From positions 1 through 64,000 of the forward strand of contig NZ_LAZU01000053.1 of assembly GCF_000987955.1 (NCBI RefSeq): a stretch of 64,000 nucleotides of DNA, given 5' to 3'. Below, one piece after another: positions 41,172 to 50,082 of this stretch. Every line of letters starts with the position of its first letter. Position 1 is the first letter of the stretch. Made by a program: the position numbers and the translations under genes. This DNA comes from Paenibacillus sp. DMB20. GTDB taxonomy: Bacteria > Bacillota > Bacilli > Paenibacillales > Paenibacillaceae. The notes under the pieces were generated by a model, which did no database searches, had not been told where the DNA came from, and saw only the letters and a list, made by a program, of their open reading frames with translations.

Positions 41172-42953
41172 GTGAATTATACCAATTTGCGCCAATGGCT
41201 CGAAACGCTTCGAAAGGAGAAGGATCTGGCTGTCATCGATGCGCCGGTCGATCCTTACCTGGAGCTTGCCGAAATTCATCGCCGTGTAATCGAAGAGGGG
41301 GGACCCGCGCTATTATTTACCAACGTAAAAGGAACTCCTTTCCCGGTAGCGACCAATCTATTCGGAACGCCGCGGCGTGTGGACATGGCCTTCGGGCCGC
41401 GCCCCGAACAGCTCATGAAATCGCTCATCGGCGCAACGGAAACGCTGCTTCCCCCGACCTTTACGGCTCTGTGGAATGAACGCGGGTTGATCAAGGATAT
41501 TTTAAAGGTAGGCCTAAAGACGGTACCGCAGCAGGATGCGCCGATTATGGGCGTTCAGGTTACCGATCGGCCATTAAAGGATTTGCCCAAAATCACAAGC
41601 TGGCAGGAGGACGGAGGCCCTTTCATTACGCTGCCGCTCGTTTATACGGAGAGTCCGTCCAAGCCTAAAGACCATAATTTAGGCATGTACCGGATCCAGA
41701 TCTATGACGATCAGACGACGGGAATCCATTGGCAAATCCATAAGGGCGGAGGTTTTCATTACTACGAAGCCGAGCAGCAGAACCAGGCGCTGCCCGTATC
41801 CGTTTTTGTCGGAGGGCCGCCTGCCCTGATCGCATCGGCGATCGCTCCGGTTCCGGAGCATCTGCCCGAGCTGCTTCTGACGTCGCTCATTATGGGAGAA
41901 AAGCTGCCGCTCACGGATAATCCGCTCGGCGGCCATCGCATTCCGGCGGAGGCCGAGTTTGCCATACACGGGCTGGTGCCTCCTCACGAACGTCGCTTAG
42001 AAGGCCCGTTCGGCGATCACTATGGCTATTACTCCCTTGCGCACGATTTCCCGGTAATGCACGTCAAACATATGTGGCGGCGGAAAGACGCCATTTTCCC
42101 CGCGACGATTGTCGGCAAGCCGCGCCAGGAGGATTACTACCTTGGGGATTTCCTGCAGCGCCTGCTGTCGCCGGCTTTTCCGATGGTCATGCCTGCGGTA
42201 CGTTCGCTCTGGACCTATGCGGAGACCGGGTTCCATGCCCTCACCGCCGCGGTCGTTCGCGAAAGTTACTCCAGGGAGGCGCTTGTTTCGGCTTTCCGGA
42301 TTTTAGGCGAAGGACAGCTGTCCTTGACCAAGTTCCTTATGCTGACGAACCGTCCGCTGGATTTGTCGGATTTCAACGAAACGCTGGAAGCGGTGCTGGA
42401 ACGGTTTAACCCATCAACCGATTTGTTTATATTTAATAACACATCCCATGATACGCTCGACTATACCGGGAAAAAGCTGAACCACGGCAGCAAGGCCGTC
42501 ATGCTGGGCATCGGGCAGCCGGTCCGTGAGCTCCCCCGCGTATACGAGGAAGGGAATATCCCGGGCATCGATCAGGTCAAGGCCTACTGCGGCGGCTGCC
42601 TTGTCGTTTCGGGCGCCTCCTACGAACAGGATCCGGGACTTGCCGAACGAACCATGAAGCACATGGGGGAACGGGACACGGCATGGCCGATGGTCATTCT
42701 GGTCGACGATGCGGCCCAAACCTCTGCTACGCAGACCTCCTTCCTGTGGACCGTGTTCACGCGCTTTAACCCGGCAACCGACATGTTTGCGGCAGCGGAA
42801 GTGCGAGATCATCATCTGTCGTACAAGCTTCCGATCGTGATTGATGCCCGGATGAAACCCGGTTATCCGGATGAGCTGTTCCCGCGCGAGGACATCGTGA
42901 AGACGGTGGATAAGCGTTGGCACGAGTATTTTAATAAACCATCGACGCTGTGA
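41172..42953 (+). CDS. UbiD family decarboxylase (probable menaquinone biosynthesis)
   Basis: 593 residues of the UbiD prenylated-FMN-dependent decarboxylase family (NYTNLRQWLETLRKEKDL at the start; GGPFITLPLVYT, EGPFGDHYGYYS in the middle). GTG 41172 follows AGGGGGAG; the earlier open frame overlaps ctaA and is rejected. In organisms that use the futalosine route a UbiD-type enzyme removes the carboxyl group late in menaquinone synthesis, and mqnE is 11 kb away, so that role is likely. Phenolic-acid decarboxylation is the alternative. Confidence 0.85.
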   Translation: MNYTNLRQWLETLRKEKDLAVIDAPVDPYLELAEIHRRVIEEGGPALLFTNVKGTPFPVATNLFGTPRRVDMAFGPRPEQLMKSLIGATETLLPPTFTALWNERGLIKDILKVGLKTVPQQDAPIMGVQVTDRPLKDLPKITSWQEDGGPFITLPLVYTESPSKPKDHNLGMYRIQIYDDQTTGIHWQIHKGGGFHYYEAEQQNQALPVSVFVGGPPALIASAIAPVPEHLPELLLTSLIMGEKLPLTDNPLGGHRIPAEAEFAIHGLVPPHERRLEGPFGDHYGYYSLAHDFPVMHVKHMWRRKDAIFPATIVGKPRQEDYYLGDFLQRLLSPAFPMVMPAVRSLWTYAETGFHALTAAVVRESYSREALVSAFRILGEGQLSLTKFLMLTNRPLDLSDFNETLEAVLERFNPSTDLFIFNNTSHDTLDYTGKKLNHGSKAVMLGIGQPVRELPRVYEEGNIPGIDQVKAYCGGCLVVSGASYEQDPGLAERTMKHMGERDTAWPMVILVDDAAQTSATQTSFLWTVFTRFNPATDMFAAAEVRDHHLSYKLPIVIDARMKPGYPDELFPREDIVKTVDKRWHEYFNKPSTL

Positions 42954-42976
42954 ACTTGACTCGAGGGGGAACCGCC

Positions 42977-43696
42977 ATGCTTCGACTTTTGCTCGGGGAA
43001 GAGCCCCGACACAACAACGGTCTGATGGAAGACGCCATCGAGGCCATGGTAAAGACTACTCGGCTGCTGGAGAAAGAAATAGAGAAGAATCAGGACCCGA
43101 CCCATAATTTCCGCAAAATGGAAGTATGGACTCGGGGACTGATCGTTTCTTTGGACGAGCTGGAGCAAAGCTGGTTTGCAGCTTCCCATTTCCGCAAATC
43201 GGTAAGGGCTGGTTATGTGGATGACATGTCCATGGAGGAGCAGGGAGAATATGCCCGGTACGTTTATTTTTATAAAAACGGATTTATCAGGGTTTTCTCC
43301 ATTCTTGATAAACTCGGGACGGTGCTGAATGAGATGTATGATCTCCATACCTCCAAGGTGAAGGCTCACTTTTCCTATTTTACGGTATTGCGCCAGTTCA
43401 GGTATTTGAAGATGCATGATAAATTGGCCAACCGGTTGGAGGACATCAAGAACAGTTATAAGGTTCCGATGTCTGTCCTGCGGAAGCGGCGCAACGCGGA
43501 GATTCATTACATGAATTCCGAAATGCAAGATGATCTGTGGCAGCGCCACAAAGGACTGAACGATAAGGTGGAGCTGGAGGATCTGGACCAACATCTGGAC
43601 GATCTGAAGCAGGGACTCGACATGGTGTGCAAAACGCTTGCCGTTTCTTACCATTACACGAATAATCTTTGGGCGAAAAAAGGCATTCGTGCTTAG
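42977..43696 (+). CDS. Cthe_2314-like HEPN domain protein
   Basis: 239 residues, all alpha-helical. The RKRRNAEIHYMNSEM stretch contains the R-x4-H motif (R-NAEI-H) of HEPN nucleases or RNA-binding proteins. ATG 42977 is behind TCGAGGGGGAA; the in-frame GTG at 42950 overlaps the UbiD gene end. HEPN proteins often act as toxins or RNases, but no antitoxin (MNT) gene is adjacent, so this may be a housekeeping member. Function is not established. Confidence 0.72.
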   Translation: MLRLLLGEEPRHNNGLMEDAIEAMVKTTRLLEKEIEKNQDPTHNFRKMEVWTRGLIVSLDELEQSWFAASHFRKSVRAGYVDDMSMEEQGEYARYVYFYKNGFIRVFSILDKLGTVLNEMYDLHTSKVKAHFSYFTVLRQFRYLKMHDKLANRLEDIKNSYKVPMSVLRKRRNAEIHYMNSEMQDDLWQRHKGLNDKVELEDLDQHLDDLKQGLDMVCKTLAVSYHYTNNLWAKKGIRA

Positions 43697-43719
43697 GATG
43701 AGACTCCTATAAATTCCTT

Positions 43720-43748
43720 TTGACAAACGCTTGAAAAGAAACTATACT
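43720..43748 (+). promoter_or_regulatory. Sigma-A promoter of metNIQ
   Basis: TTGACA (43720-43725), exactly 17 bases, TATACT (43743-43748), about 60 bases before the riboswitch. Confidence 0.85.
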
Positions 43749-43810
43749 TACAATTGCATTCGTTGCAATGCTTTTGAAAATAAATCAATTAAAAATTTCA
43801 TATCGATGTT

Positions 43811-43957
43811 TTCTTATCGAGAGAGGCGGAGGGACAGGCCCGATGAAGCCCGGCAACCGATTCCTGACGGATCATGCAGTCATATGCTGACGTCAAGAGT
43901 GTCATGGTGCTAATTCCTTCAAGACTGCGCTTGGGCGCGGTTTTGACAGATGAGAAA
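43811..43957 (+). promoter_or_regulatory. SAM-I riboswitch (S-box) aptamer
   Basis: Signature segments in order: TTCTTATCGAGAGAGGCGGA, GGGACAGGCCCGATGAAGCC, CGGCAACC, GGTGCTAATTCC and AGATGAGAA. It binds S-adenosylmethionine and, when loaded, lets the downstream terminator form, shutting off methionine uptake genes. Confidence 0.96.
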
Positions 43958-43974
43958 AGGCATTCGTCTTTACG

Positions 43975-44024
43975 TAAAGAGAGCCCTTTTTGATTCTGCG
44001 AAGAATAGGGCTCTTTTATTTTTG
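43975..44024 (+). terminator. Expression-platform terminator of the SAM-I riboswitch
   Basis: AAAGAGAGCCCT and AGGGCTCTTTT arms with a T-rich tail, 20 bases after the aptamer. Confidence 0.88.
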
Positions 44025-44094
44025 CTCTGCTCAAGGGATACGGAAACGAATTGATGGAAAATAGATGTGGAAATTTGGAAGGGGAGGAACGGGA

Positions 44095-45111
44095 TTGATC
44101 GAACTTAAACGATTGACAAAGCAGTACGGAAAAGCCGGAACGCTCATGACAGCCTTGTCCGAATTGGATTTGTCGATTGAAAAAGGCGAAATATTCGGGG
44201 TGATCGGTCACTCCGGAGCGGGAAAAAGCACGCTGATCCGCTGCATTAATTTGCTGGAGCGCCCGACTTCGGGCGAGGTATGGGTTAACGGCGTCAACCT
44301 GACGGCTCTCGGCAAAAAGCAGCTTCAGGCGGAACGCCGGAAAATCGGCATGATATTCCAGCATTTTAATCTGCTGTCATCGGCCACCGTATTTGACAAT
44401 ATCGCCTTTCCGCTGCGATTGATCAAGACGCCTAAGGCGGAAGTGGAACGGAAGGTGAGCGAACTGCTTGCACTCGTCGGATTGGAAGCCCATCGGGACA
44501 AGTTCCCAGCGCAGCTGTCCGGCGGACAGAAGCAGCGCGTGGGCATCGCAAGGGCATTGGCGAGCGATCCGGAAGTGCTGCTCTGCGATGAGGCCACTTC
44601 GGCTCTGGATCCGCAGACGACGGATTCGATTCTGAGATTGCTGTTGGACATTAACCGGCGCTTCAATCTGACGATTGTGCTGATTACCCACGAAATGCAT
44701 GTCATCCATAGCATTTGCGACCGGGTAGCGGTCATTCATCAGGGGGGCATCGTTGAACAGGGGCCGGTGACGGAGGTGTTTCTTAAACCGCAGCATGAAG
44801 TTACCCGCGAGTTTGTCCGCAACGAAACGGATAGCGGAGAAGCGCTGCGTCTGGCGATTCAGGGCTCCGAGACGGAAAACTCCCGCGCGGCGAAAATCAC
44901 GTTCTTGGGTGCCAAGACGTATGAGTCCGCCTTGTCGCATACGGTCCAGGAGACGGGCGTGAATTTTGCGATACTGCAAGGGACGATTTCCACGATAAAA
45001 GATACCCCGTACGGCCAATTGATCGTACGCTTTGAAGGGGATCAAGCGGCGATCGAGCGGACGATTCAAAAATTGAGGGAACAAGGACTCGATGTGGAGG
45101 TGATGAACTGA
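44095..45111 (+). CDS. metN: Methionine ABC transporter ATP-binding protein MetN
   Basis: 338 residues from TTG 44095 (AAGGGGAGGAAC before it). Walker A GHSGAGKST at 38-46, signature LSGGQKQRVGIARAL, Walker B LLCDEATSALD, and the C-terminal NIL regulatory domain (about 265-338) specific to MetN. Energises methionine import, with feedback by intracellular methionine through NIL. First gene of the riboswitch-controlled operon; its stop overlaps the start of metI by one base. Confidence 0.96.
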   Translation: MIELKRLTKQYGKAGTLMTALSELDLSIEKGEIFGVIGHSGAGKSTLIRCINLLERPTSGEVWVNGVNLTALGKKQLQAERRKIGMIFQHFNLLSSATVFDNIAFPLRLIKTPKAEVERKVSELLALVGLEAHRDKFPAQLSGGQKQRVGIARALASDPEVLLCDEATSALDPQTTDSILRLLLDINRRFNLTIVLITHEMHVIHSICDRVAVIHQGGIVEQGPVTEVFLKPQHEVTREFVRNETDSGEALRLAIQGSETENSRAAKITFLGAKTYESALSHTVQETGVNFAILQGTISTIKDTPYGQLIVRFEGDQAAIERTIQKLREQGLDVEVMN

Positions 45112-45779
45112 TGTTCGGATTGGATTTTTCCGAAGTGAATTGGGAAGAGATTGTTACGGCAACCCTGGATACGCTTCGAATGCTGGGATCCTCGGCACTG
45201 TTTACCTTTCTTATCGGGCTTCCGCTAGGGGTACTGCTGTACATGTCGGCTCGATCGACCTCCGTTTGGGTGCGCTTCGGATATTCGATACTGTCGTTCG
45301 TGGTGAATATCCTGCGTTCGGTTCCGTTCATTATCCTTATTGTGGCCATGATTCCGATTACGAAATCGATCGTCGGCGTATCCTACGGGGTACTGGGCAC
45401 GATACCGCCGCTTGTGGTCGGTGCGGCACCTTTCTTTGCAAGGCTTGTTGAAACCTCGCTGAACGAGGTGGATAAGGGCGTTATTGAAGCGGCTCACGCC
45501 ATGGGTTCGTCCACGCGCCAAGTCGTCATGAGGGTGATGCTGCCTGAAGCTCGACCGGGTCTGCTCGCCGGGATGACGATCACGATCGTAACGCTGGTCT
45601 CTTACACGGCGATGTCGGGACTGGTTGGCGGCGGCGGACTTGGTGACCTGGCCATCAAGTACGGTTACAACCGTTATGAAACCGAGGTTATGATTGTCGC
45701 CGTTGTACTCATGGTGCTTCTCGTGCAGCTGCTCCAAATGGCTGGCGACCGGCTTGTAAGGCATTTTACGCGTAAATAA
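45111..45779 (+). CDS. metI: Methionine ABC transporter permease MetI
   Basis: 222 residues, five transmembrane helices, with the permease EAA motif EAAHAMGSSTRQVVMRVMLP that contacts the ATPase. Overlaps metN by one base; metQ follows 97 bases later. Also called metP in Bacillus. Confidence 0.95.
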   Translation: MFGLDFSEVNWEEIVTATLDTLRMLGSSALFTFLIGLPLGVLLYMSARSTSVWVRFGYSILSFVVNILRSVPFIILIVAMIPITKSIVGVSYGVLGTIPPLVVGAAPFFARLVETSLNEVDKGVIEAAHAMGSSTRQVVMRVMLPEARPGLLAGMTITIVTLVSYTAMSGLVGGGGLGDLAIKYGYNRYETEVMIVAVVLMVLLVQLLQMAGDRLVRHFTRK

Positions 45780-45876
45780 AACGAGATGCCGGCATAAGCA
45801 AGAAGCACGCATAAATCAGTGCGTAAAAACTTTTTATAGATATCATTTCATTATTATTTGGAGGGAGAGTCACAAA

Positions 45877-46701
45877 ATGAAAAAATGGACTTTGGGATTT
45901 TTAAGCCTGGCACTGGTAGCGGTATTGGGCGCTTGCGGAGATAAGCCGGCTGATCAAGGAGCAAACGACAAAGGCAGCGATAGCATCGTCTTGCGCGTCG
46001 GCGCTTCGCCTTCGCCGCATGCGAAAATTCTGGAGCATATCAAACCGGCTCTGGAAAAAGAGGGCGTTAAGCTAGAAATCGTGGAGTTTACGGACTACGT
46101 GCAGCCGAACCAACAGGTGGATCAGAAGGAGATCGACGCGAACTTCTTCCAGCACAAGCCTTACCTGGACAGCGAAGTGAAGCAGCGCGGCATGGACCTG
46201 GTTCCTGTGACCGCCGTTCACGTCGAGCCGCTGGGCGCTTATTCCAAAAAGATCAAGTCCGCCGATGAGCTGAAGGACGGAGCCGTCATTGCTATTCCGA
46301 ACGATCCTTCCAACGGGGGCCGTGCTCTTTCCTTGCTGTCGAAAAACGGGCTCATCAAGCTTCAGGACGAGAACAAACTTGAAGCCACGGCGAAAGATAT
46401 TACGGAAAATCCGAAAAATCTGGTAATCAAAGAAGTGGAAGCGCCAATGCTGCCGCGCATGCTGGACGAAATGGACATGGCGATCATCAACACGAACTAT
46501 GCCCTTGAGGCGGGTCTGGATCCGCTTAAGGATTCCCTCTTCATCGAAGACAAAGATAATCCGTACGCGAACCTGCTTGTCGCCCGTTCGGACAATAAGG
46601 ACTCCGACGCTATCCAGAAGCTTGCGAAGGCTTTAACTACCGAAGATGTCAAGAAATTTATCGAAGAAGAATATAAAGGTGCCGTTATTCCGGCATTTTA
46701 A
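45877..46701 (+). CDS. metQ: Methionine-binding lipoprotein MetQ
   Basis: 274 residues. Signal peptide with lipobox LGAC, modified cysteine C20, then the NlpA/MetQ domain (LRVGASPSPHAKILEHIKP, VDQKEIDANFFQHKPYLD). Captures D- or L-methionine outside the membrane for MetNI. ATG behind TTGGAGGGAG. Confidence 0.95.
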   Translation: MKKWTLGFLSLALVAVLGACGDKPADQGANDKGSDSIVLRVGASPSPHAKILEHIKPALEKEGVKLEIVEFTDYVQPNQQVDQKEIDANFFQHKPYLDSEVKQRGMDLVPVTAVHVEPLGAYSKKIKSADELKDGAVIAIPNDPSNGGRALSLLSKNGLIKLQDENKLEATAKDITENPKNLVIKEVEAPMLPRMLDEMDMAIINTNYALEAGLDPLKDSLFIEDKDNPYANLLVARSDNKDSDAIQKLAKALTTEDVKKFIEEEYKGAVIPAF

Positions 46702-46710
46702 GTAAGAAAC

Positions 46711-46748
46711 AGCAGGCCATCCAAGGGCTGATCCTTGGATGGCTGCTT
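46711..46748 (+). terminator. Terminator after metQ
   Basis: GCAGGCCATCCAAGG and CCTTGGATGGCTGC arms, then TTTGGTTTT. Confidence 0.85.
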
Positions 46749-46838
46749 TGGTTTTGGAATTGTGGATTTCAAATCGTAAGTTAAGGGTAAATAGGGTAGA
46801 ATAACCGAATAAAATGAAGCATTGCGGGAGGTAACCAA

Positions 46839-47996
46839 ATGAAACCTGTCCTCAACCGTTCCCGGGTCTCCATTTTGGGCATCGGGACAGCTTTGCCGGT
46901 CCATTCTATTCCACAGTCCGATGTTGCCGAACTCTTGGTTTCTTCCTTGAAGGATCAACCGGACTTGGCCCGATTTGCCAGAAGGATTTTCAGATCCTGC
47001 GGAGTGGAGACGCGTTATACATGCGAGCCGAGTTATCTCGGCACAAGCGAAGAATGCAGGTACTTGCCTTCCGGAGATCCGTCGAATATTCCAACGACAG
47101 AAGAACGCATGTCTACATATAAAAGGGAAGCTCTGCCTTTAGGAATCGAGGCTGCCGAAAAAGCGATGAAGGATGCCGGGATTTCGCCCGAAAATATTAC
47201 TCATCTGATCACGGTCAGCTGTACGGGGCAGTATCTGCCGGGTCTTGATGTTATGTTGATCAGACATCTGGGCCTCTCTCCCCGCATGAATCGCATCCCG
47301 CTGATTTTTCAGGGCTGTGCCGCGGGACTTAAAGCGATACAGATGGCCAGGGATATGGTTCTGGGCTCACCGGGAGCGAATGTCCTTGTCGTTTGCGTTG
47401 AGCTGTGTTCTTTGCATTTTCAGCCCGCGAAGGAGAAAGAGGCGCTGTTCGCTTCGTCCTTCTTCGGGGACGGGGCTTCTTCGTGCGTGATCGGTAACGC
47501 CGGTGAACATCACGCCGATATTTTGCAGCTTGGGACAGGGTGCTCGGTTCTGCTGCCTGACTCTGCGGAAGACATGACCTGGGAGGTGGGCAATACCGGG
47601 TTTGACCTTTATCTTTCACCGCGCATACCAAAACTGCTGGGAACCCATCTTGGGCCGGAGCTGGAGTTGTTGCTTGCGGGGGACGATCTGCCTGAACTTT
47701 GGGCGATTCATCCCGGAGGCCGGGGAATCGTTGATTCCGTGCAGAATGTCTTGAACTTGCGCGATGAGCAGACCAAATACAGCAGGGAGATCCTTAAAAA
47801 TGCGGGCAACTTGTCCTCCGTCACGATTATGTTTGTTCTAAACGCCATGCGTTGCGAACTCCGATCCATGGACAGCGCGTCCAAAGAAGGAGTGGCGATG
47901 GCTTTTGGGCCGGGGTTGACGGCAGAGCTTATGCGTTTTCGGTATGTCCCCGCCCATGTGCCTTCCCCCAAGGAGCCGAACCATGCCAACCTTTAG
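46839..47996 (+). CDS. Type III polyketide synthase
   Basis: 385 residues, chalcone-synthase-like homodimeric enzyme. The triad is complete: Cys160 (IFQGCAAG), His291 (AIHPGG) and Asn324 (GNLSS). It extends an acyl starter with malonyl-CoA and cyclises it, giving alkylpyrones, resorcinols or quinone precursors; the starter cannot be predicted. ATG behind GGGAGG. A methyltransferase gene overlaps its 3' end by 14 bases, and FAD oxidoreductase and SDR genes follow, making a small biosynthetic cluster. Resembles BpsA-type enzymes of Bacillus, whose partner gene is different. Confidence 0.94.
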   Translation: MKPVLNRSRVSILGIGTALPVHSIPQSDVAELLVSSLKDQPDLARFARRIFRSCGVETRYTCEPSYLGTSEECRYLPSGDPSNIPTTEERMSTYKREALPLGIEAAEKAMKDAGISPENITHLITVSCTGQYLPGLDVMLIRHLGLSPRMNRIPLIFQGCAAGLKAIQMARDMVLGSPGANVLVVCVELCSLHFQPAKEKEALFASSFFGDGASSCVIGNAGEHHADILQLGTGCSVLLPDSAEDMTWEVGNTGFDLYLSPRIPKLLGTHLGPELELLLAGDDLPELWAIHPGGRGIVDSVQNVLNLRDEQTKYSREILKNAGNLSSVTIMFVLNAMRCELRSMDSASKEGVAMAFGPGLTAELMRFRYVPAHVPSPKEPNHANL

Positions 47997-48702
47997 AAAT
48001 TTGTCCAACAGGGCACAGGAAGCCGAATTGATGGATGATTTTTCGACCGGAGGCGAAGAGTTGAGCCAAGCCCTTAAGCATTTAAGGCGTCTCAACAAAC
48101 TATTCGCCGCTCCGGGACCGACCAAATACGGGGTCCAAAAATTGTGGAAGGACATGGGGAGCCCAAAATCCCTAAACATCCTGGATGTAGGCGCAGGCTC
48201 AGGAGACGTCAACCGCAAACTGCTCCAATGGGCGGCTGATTTGGGAATCGATATCCGGATTACGCTGGTTGACCTGACGGAAGAAGCATGCGACGAAGCC
48301 AAAAACCTTTTTTGGCGCGAACCGCGTGTACAGGTTAAACAAGCCGATGTCCGGGAATTGCCTGAAGCCTGCGCGGATATCGTAACGGGCTCCCAGTTTG
48401 TTCATCATTTCGACGGCGAAGAATTGATCGATATCGTTTCCCATATGCTGAGAGCTTCCAGGCACGGCGTCGTGATCAATGATATCCATCGCCATGCGGT
48501 TCCATATGCGGCGGTATGGCTTGCAACACGGATCATATCCCGCAACCGTTATATCCGGCACGATGGCCCCCTGTCCGTGGCCAAAGGTTTTACCGGGGCT
48601 GATTGGAGGGAGCTTAAGAGAGCATTAAACCATCCTTCGATGACGTATACCTGGAAACCTCTGTTTCGCTATGCTGTCGTGATCCCTCGAAACCGGACAT
48701 AA
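47983..48702 (+). CDS. Class I SAM-dependent methyltransferase (polyketide cluster)
   Basis: 239 residues. Motif I ILDVGAGSGDVNRKLLQ (about 66) and the acidic ITLVDLTEEAC that follows it bind SAM. ATG 47983 follows AAGGAG inside the PKS gene; the overlap (14 bases) indicates coupled translation. Probably O- or C-methylates the polyketide product; similar pairs are found beside bacterial type III PKS genes. The alternative of a ubiquinone/menaquinone-type methyltransferase is less likely given the location. Confidence 0.86.
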   Translation: MPTFRNLSNRAQEAELMDDFSTGGEELSQALKHLRRLNKLFAAPGPTKYGVQKLWKDMGSPKSLNILDVGAGSGDVNRKLLQWAADLGIDIRITLVDLTEEACDEAKNLFWREPRVQVKQADVRELPEACADIVTGSQFVHHFDGEELIDIVSHMLRASRHGVVINDIHRHAVPYAAVWLATRIISRNRYIRHDGPLSVAKGFTGADWRELKRALNHPSMTYTWKPLFRYAVVIPRNRT

Positions 48703-48816
48703 AGCGGCCCAATTCAATTTTGCGTGTTCAAATGGTTGGATATTCCACAACGGAAAGGATAACGAGACAGCGGGAAGGACTCTTAAAACAACTTCTGGAA
48801 GGATGGTGCCCTCTCA

Positions 48817-49989
48817 TTGGATAAACAATTCGATGTCATTGTAATTGGAGCCGGGATTGCGGGCGGGAGTACGGCGCTGCAGCTTGCACGGATGGGGCAT
48901 CGCACGCTTCTGCTCGATCGTCAGCCATTTCCGAGGCATAAAACATGCGGCGAATTTATGTCCCCTGAAACCAAAGAAATGCTGGAGTTCCTTGGCGTGG
49001 ATTTGCTGAACCATCAGGTGCAACCGAGCAGAATGACAAAGGCTCGGATCTTTATGTCTCGCGGCGGCGAAATAGAGGCTCCGCTTCCCGGAAGCGCATG
49101 GGGAATAAGCCGGTATGAACTTGATCGTTTGCTTCATGAGAAAGCCATGTCTTTTGGAGCCCGAATCATGACCAAGACAACCGTTACCGGTATTCACCAT
49201 TTGGATAACAGTCGGTACCAAGTTGAAGTCAGAGAAGGAAAAGACGCCGTTCATTATGAAGCCAAGGCGGTCGTGGGAGCTTATGGGACGCGCAAACCCA
49301 AAACAGTTGCGGATGAAGCAGTTGCGGATGCAGATGAAGGCTATCGGGATGCAACGATCTATGTTGGCGTAAAATCGCATTATACGGGTATTCACGCTGA
49401 ATCAGAGATTGAGCTTTATTTCTGTGAAGGCGGTTACGCAGGAATCTCCCCCCTACAAAACGGAACGGTTAATATCGCGGCTTTGCTTACCCTTGATGCC
49501 GTTCAATCGAGCGGTAAATCCGTCCGGGACATATTGAAAGCGGCCTCCCGTACCAATCCGAGGCTGGCTGCAAGACTGGAGCGGGCTGTACCCGTTGAAG
49601 GAACGCAGGCATCCATTGCCCCCGTCCGGCTGTCCAATGCACCCGAACCGTGGTCCGTCTTTCCTCATGTGGGGGATGCTCTACTGATGATTCCTCCTTT
49701 ATGCGGGGACGGCATGTCCATCGCTCTGCGCTCTTCGCTGCTTTGTTCGAATCTGACGAACCGCTATTTACGGAATGAATTGACGTACAATGAATGGCAA
49801 AGCGAATATATTAAGGAGGCCAACCGCGAGTTTGCCCAGCTGTTGAGGAGAGCGCGTTGGGTCCAGAAGATGGCTTTAGCGAAAACGAATCGTGTATATC
49901 CGGGCATCGCGCGTTTGTTTCCAGGATTGGTCTCTTATGCGGTGAAGGCTACACGTCTATCGGAGTCAGGATTGTGGAAGGAGCGATGA
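48817..49989 (+). CDS. FAD-dependent oxidoreductase (geranylgeranyl-reductase / monooxygenase-like)
   Basis: 390 residues. FAD-binding GAGIAGGS at 11-18, the second motif with the conserved RxxLDxLLHEKA (YELDRLLHEKA), and GD-type loop near HVGDALLMIPPLCGDGMS (about 287). Family includes geranylgeranyl reductases, halogenases and aromatic hydroxylases; no halogenase WxWxIP motif was seen. TTG start behind GGAAGGATGG. Likely oxidises or reduces the PKS product. Confidence 0.85.
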   Translation: MDKQFDVIVIGAGIAGGSTALQLARMGHRTLLLDRQPFPRHKTCGEFMSPETKEMLEFLGVDLLNHQVQPSRMTKARIFMSRGGEIEAPLPGSAWGISRYELDRLLHEKAMSFGARIMTKTTVTGIHHLDNSRYQVEVREGKDAVHYEAKAVVGAYGTRKPKTVADEAVADADEGYRDATIYVGVKSHYTGIHAESEIELYFCEGGYAGISPLQNGTVNIAALLTLDAVQSSGKSVRDILKAASRTNPRLAARLERAVPVEGTQASIAPVRLSNAPEPWSVFPHVGDALLMIPPLCGDGMSIALRSSLLCSNLTNRYLRNELTYNEWQSEYIKEANREFAQLLRRARWVQKMALAKTNRVYPGIARLFPGLVSYAVKATRLSESGLWKER

Positions 49990-50082
49990 AGACGTTTGCT
50001 TCCTAAAAAAGTGTCAAGTTGTGGGGAGGAGGCAAATATTTTATACTGATGGAAGAGGATTTGAACGGAGGAGGGAAGGCCC

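Noticed and set aside
42977..43696. HEPN/MNT toxin-antitoxin system
   Set aside because: Only the HEPN half is present; the neighbouring genes are UbiD and the riboswitch operon.
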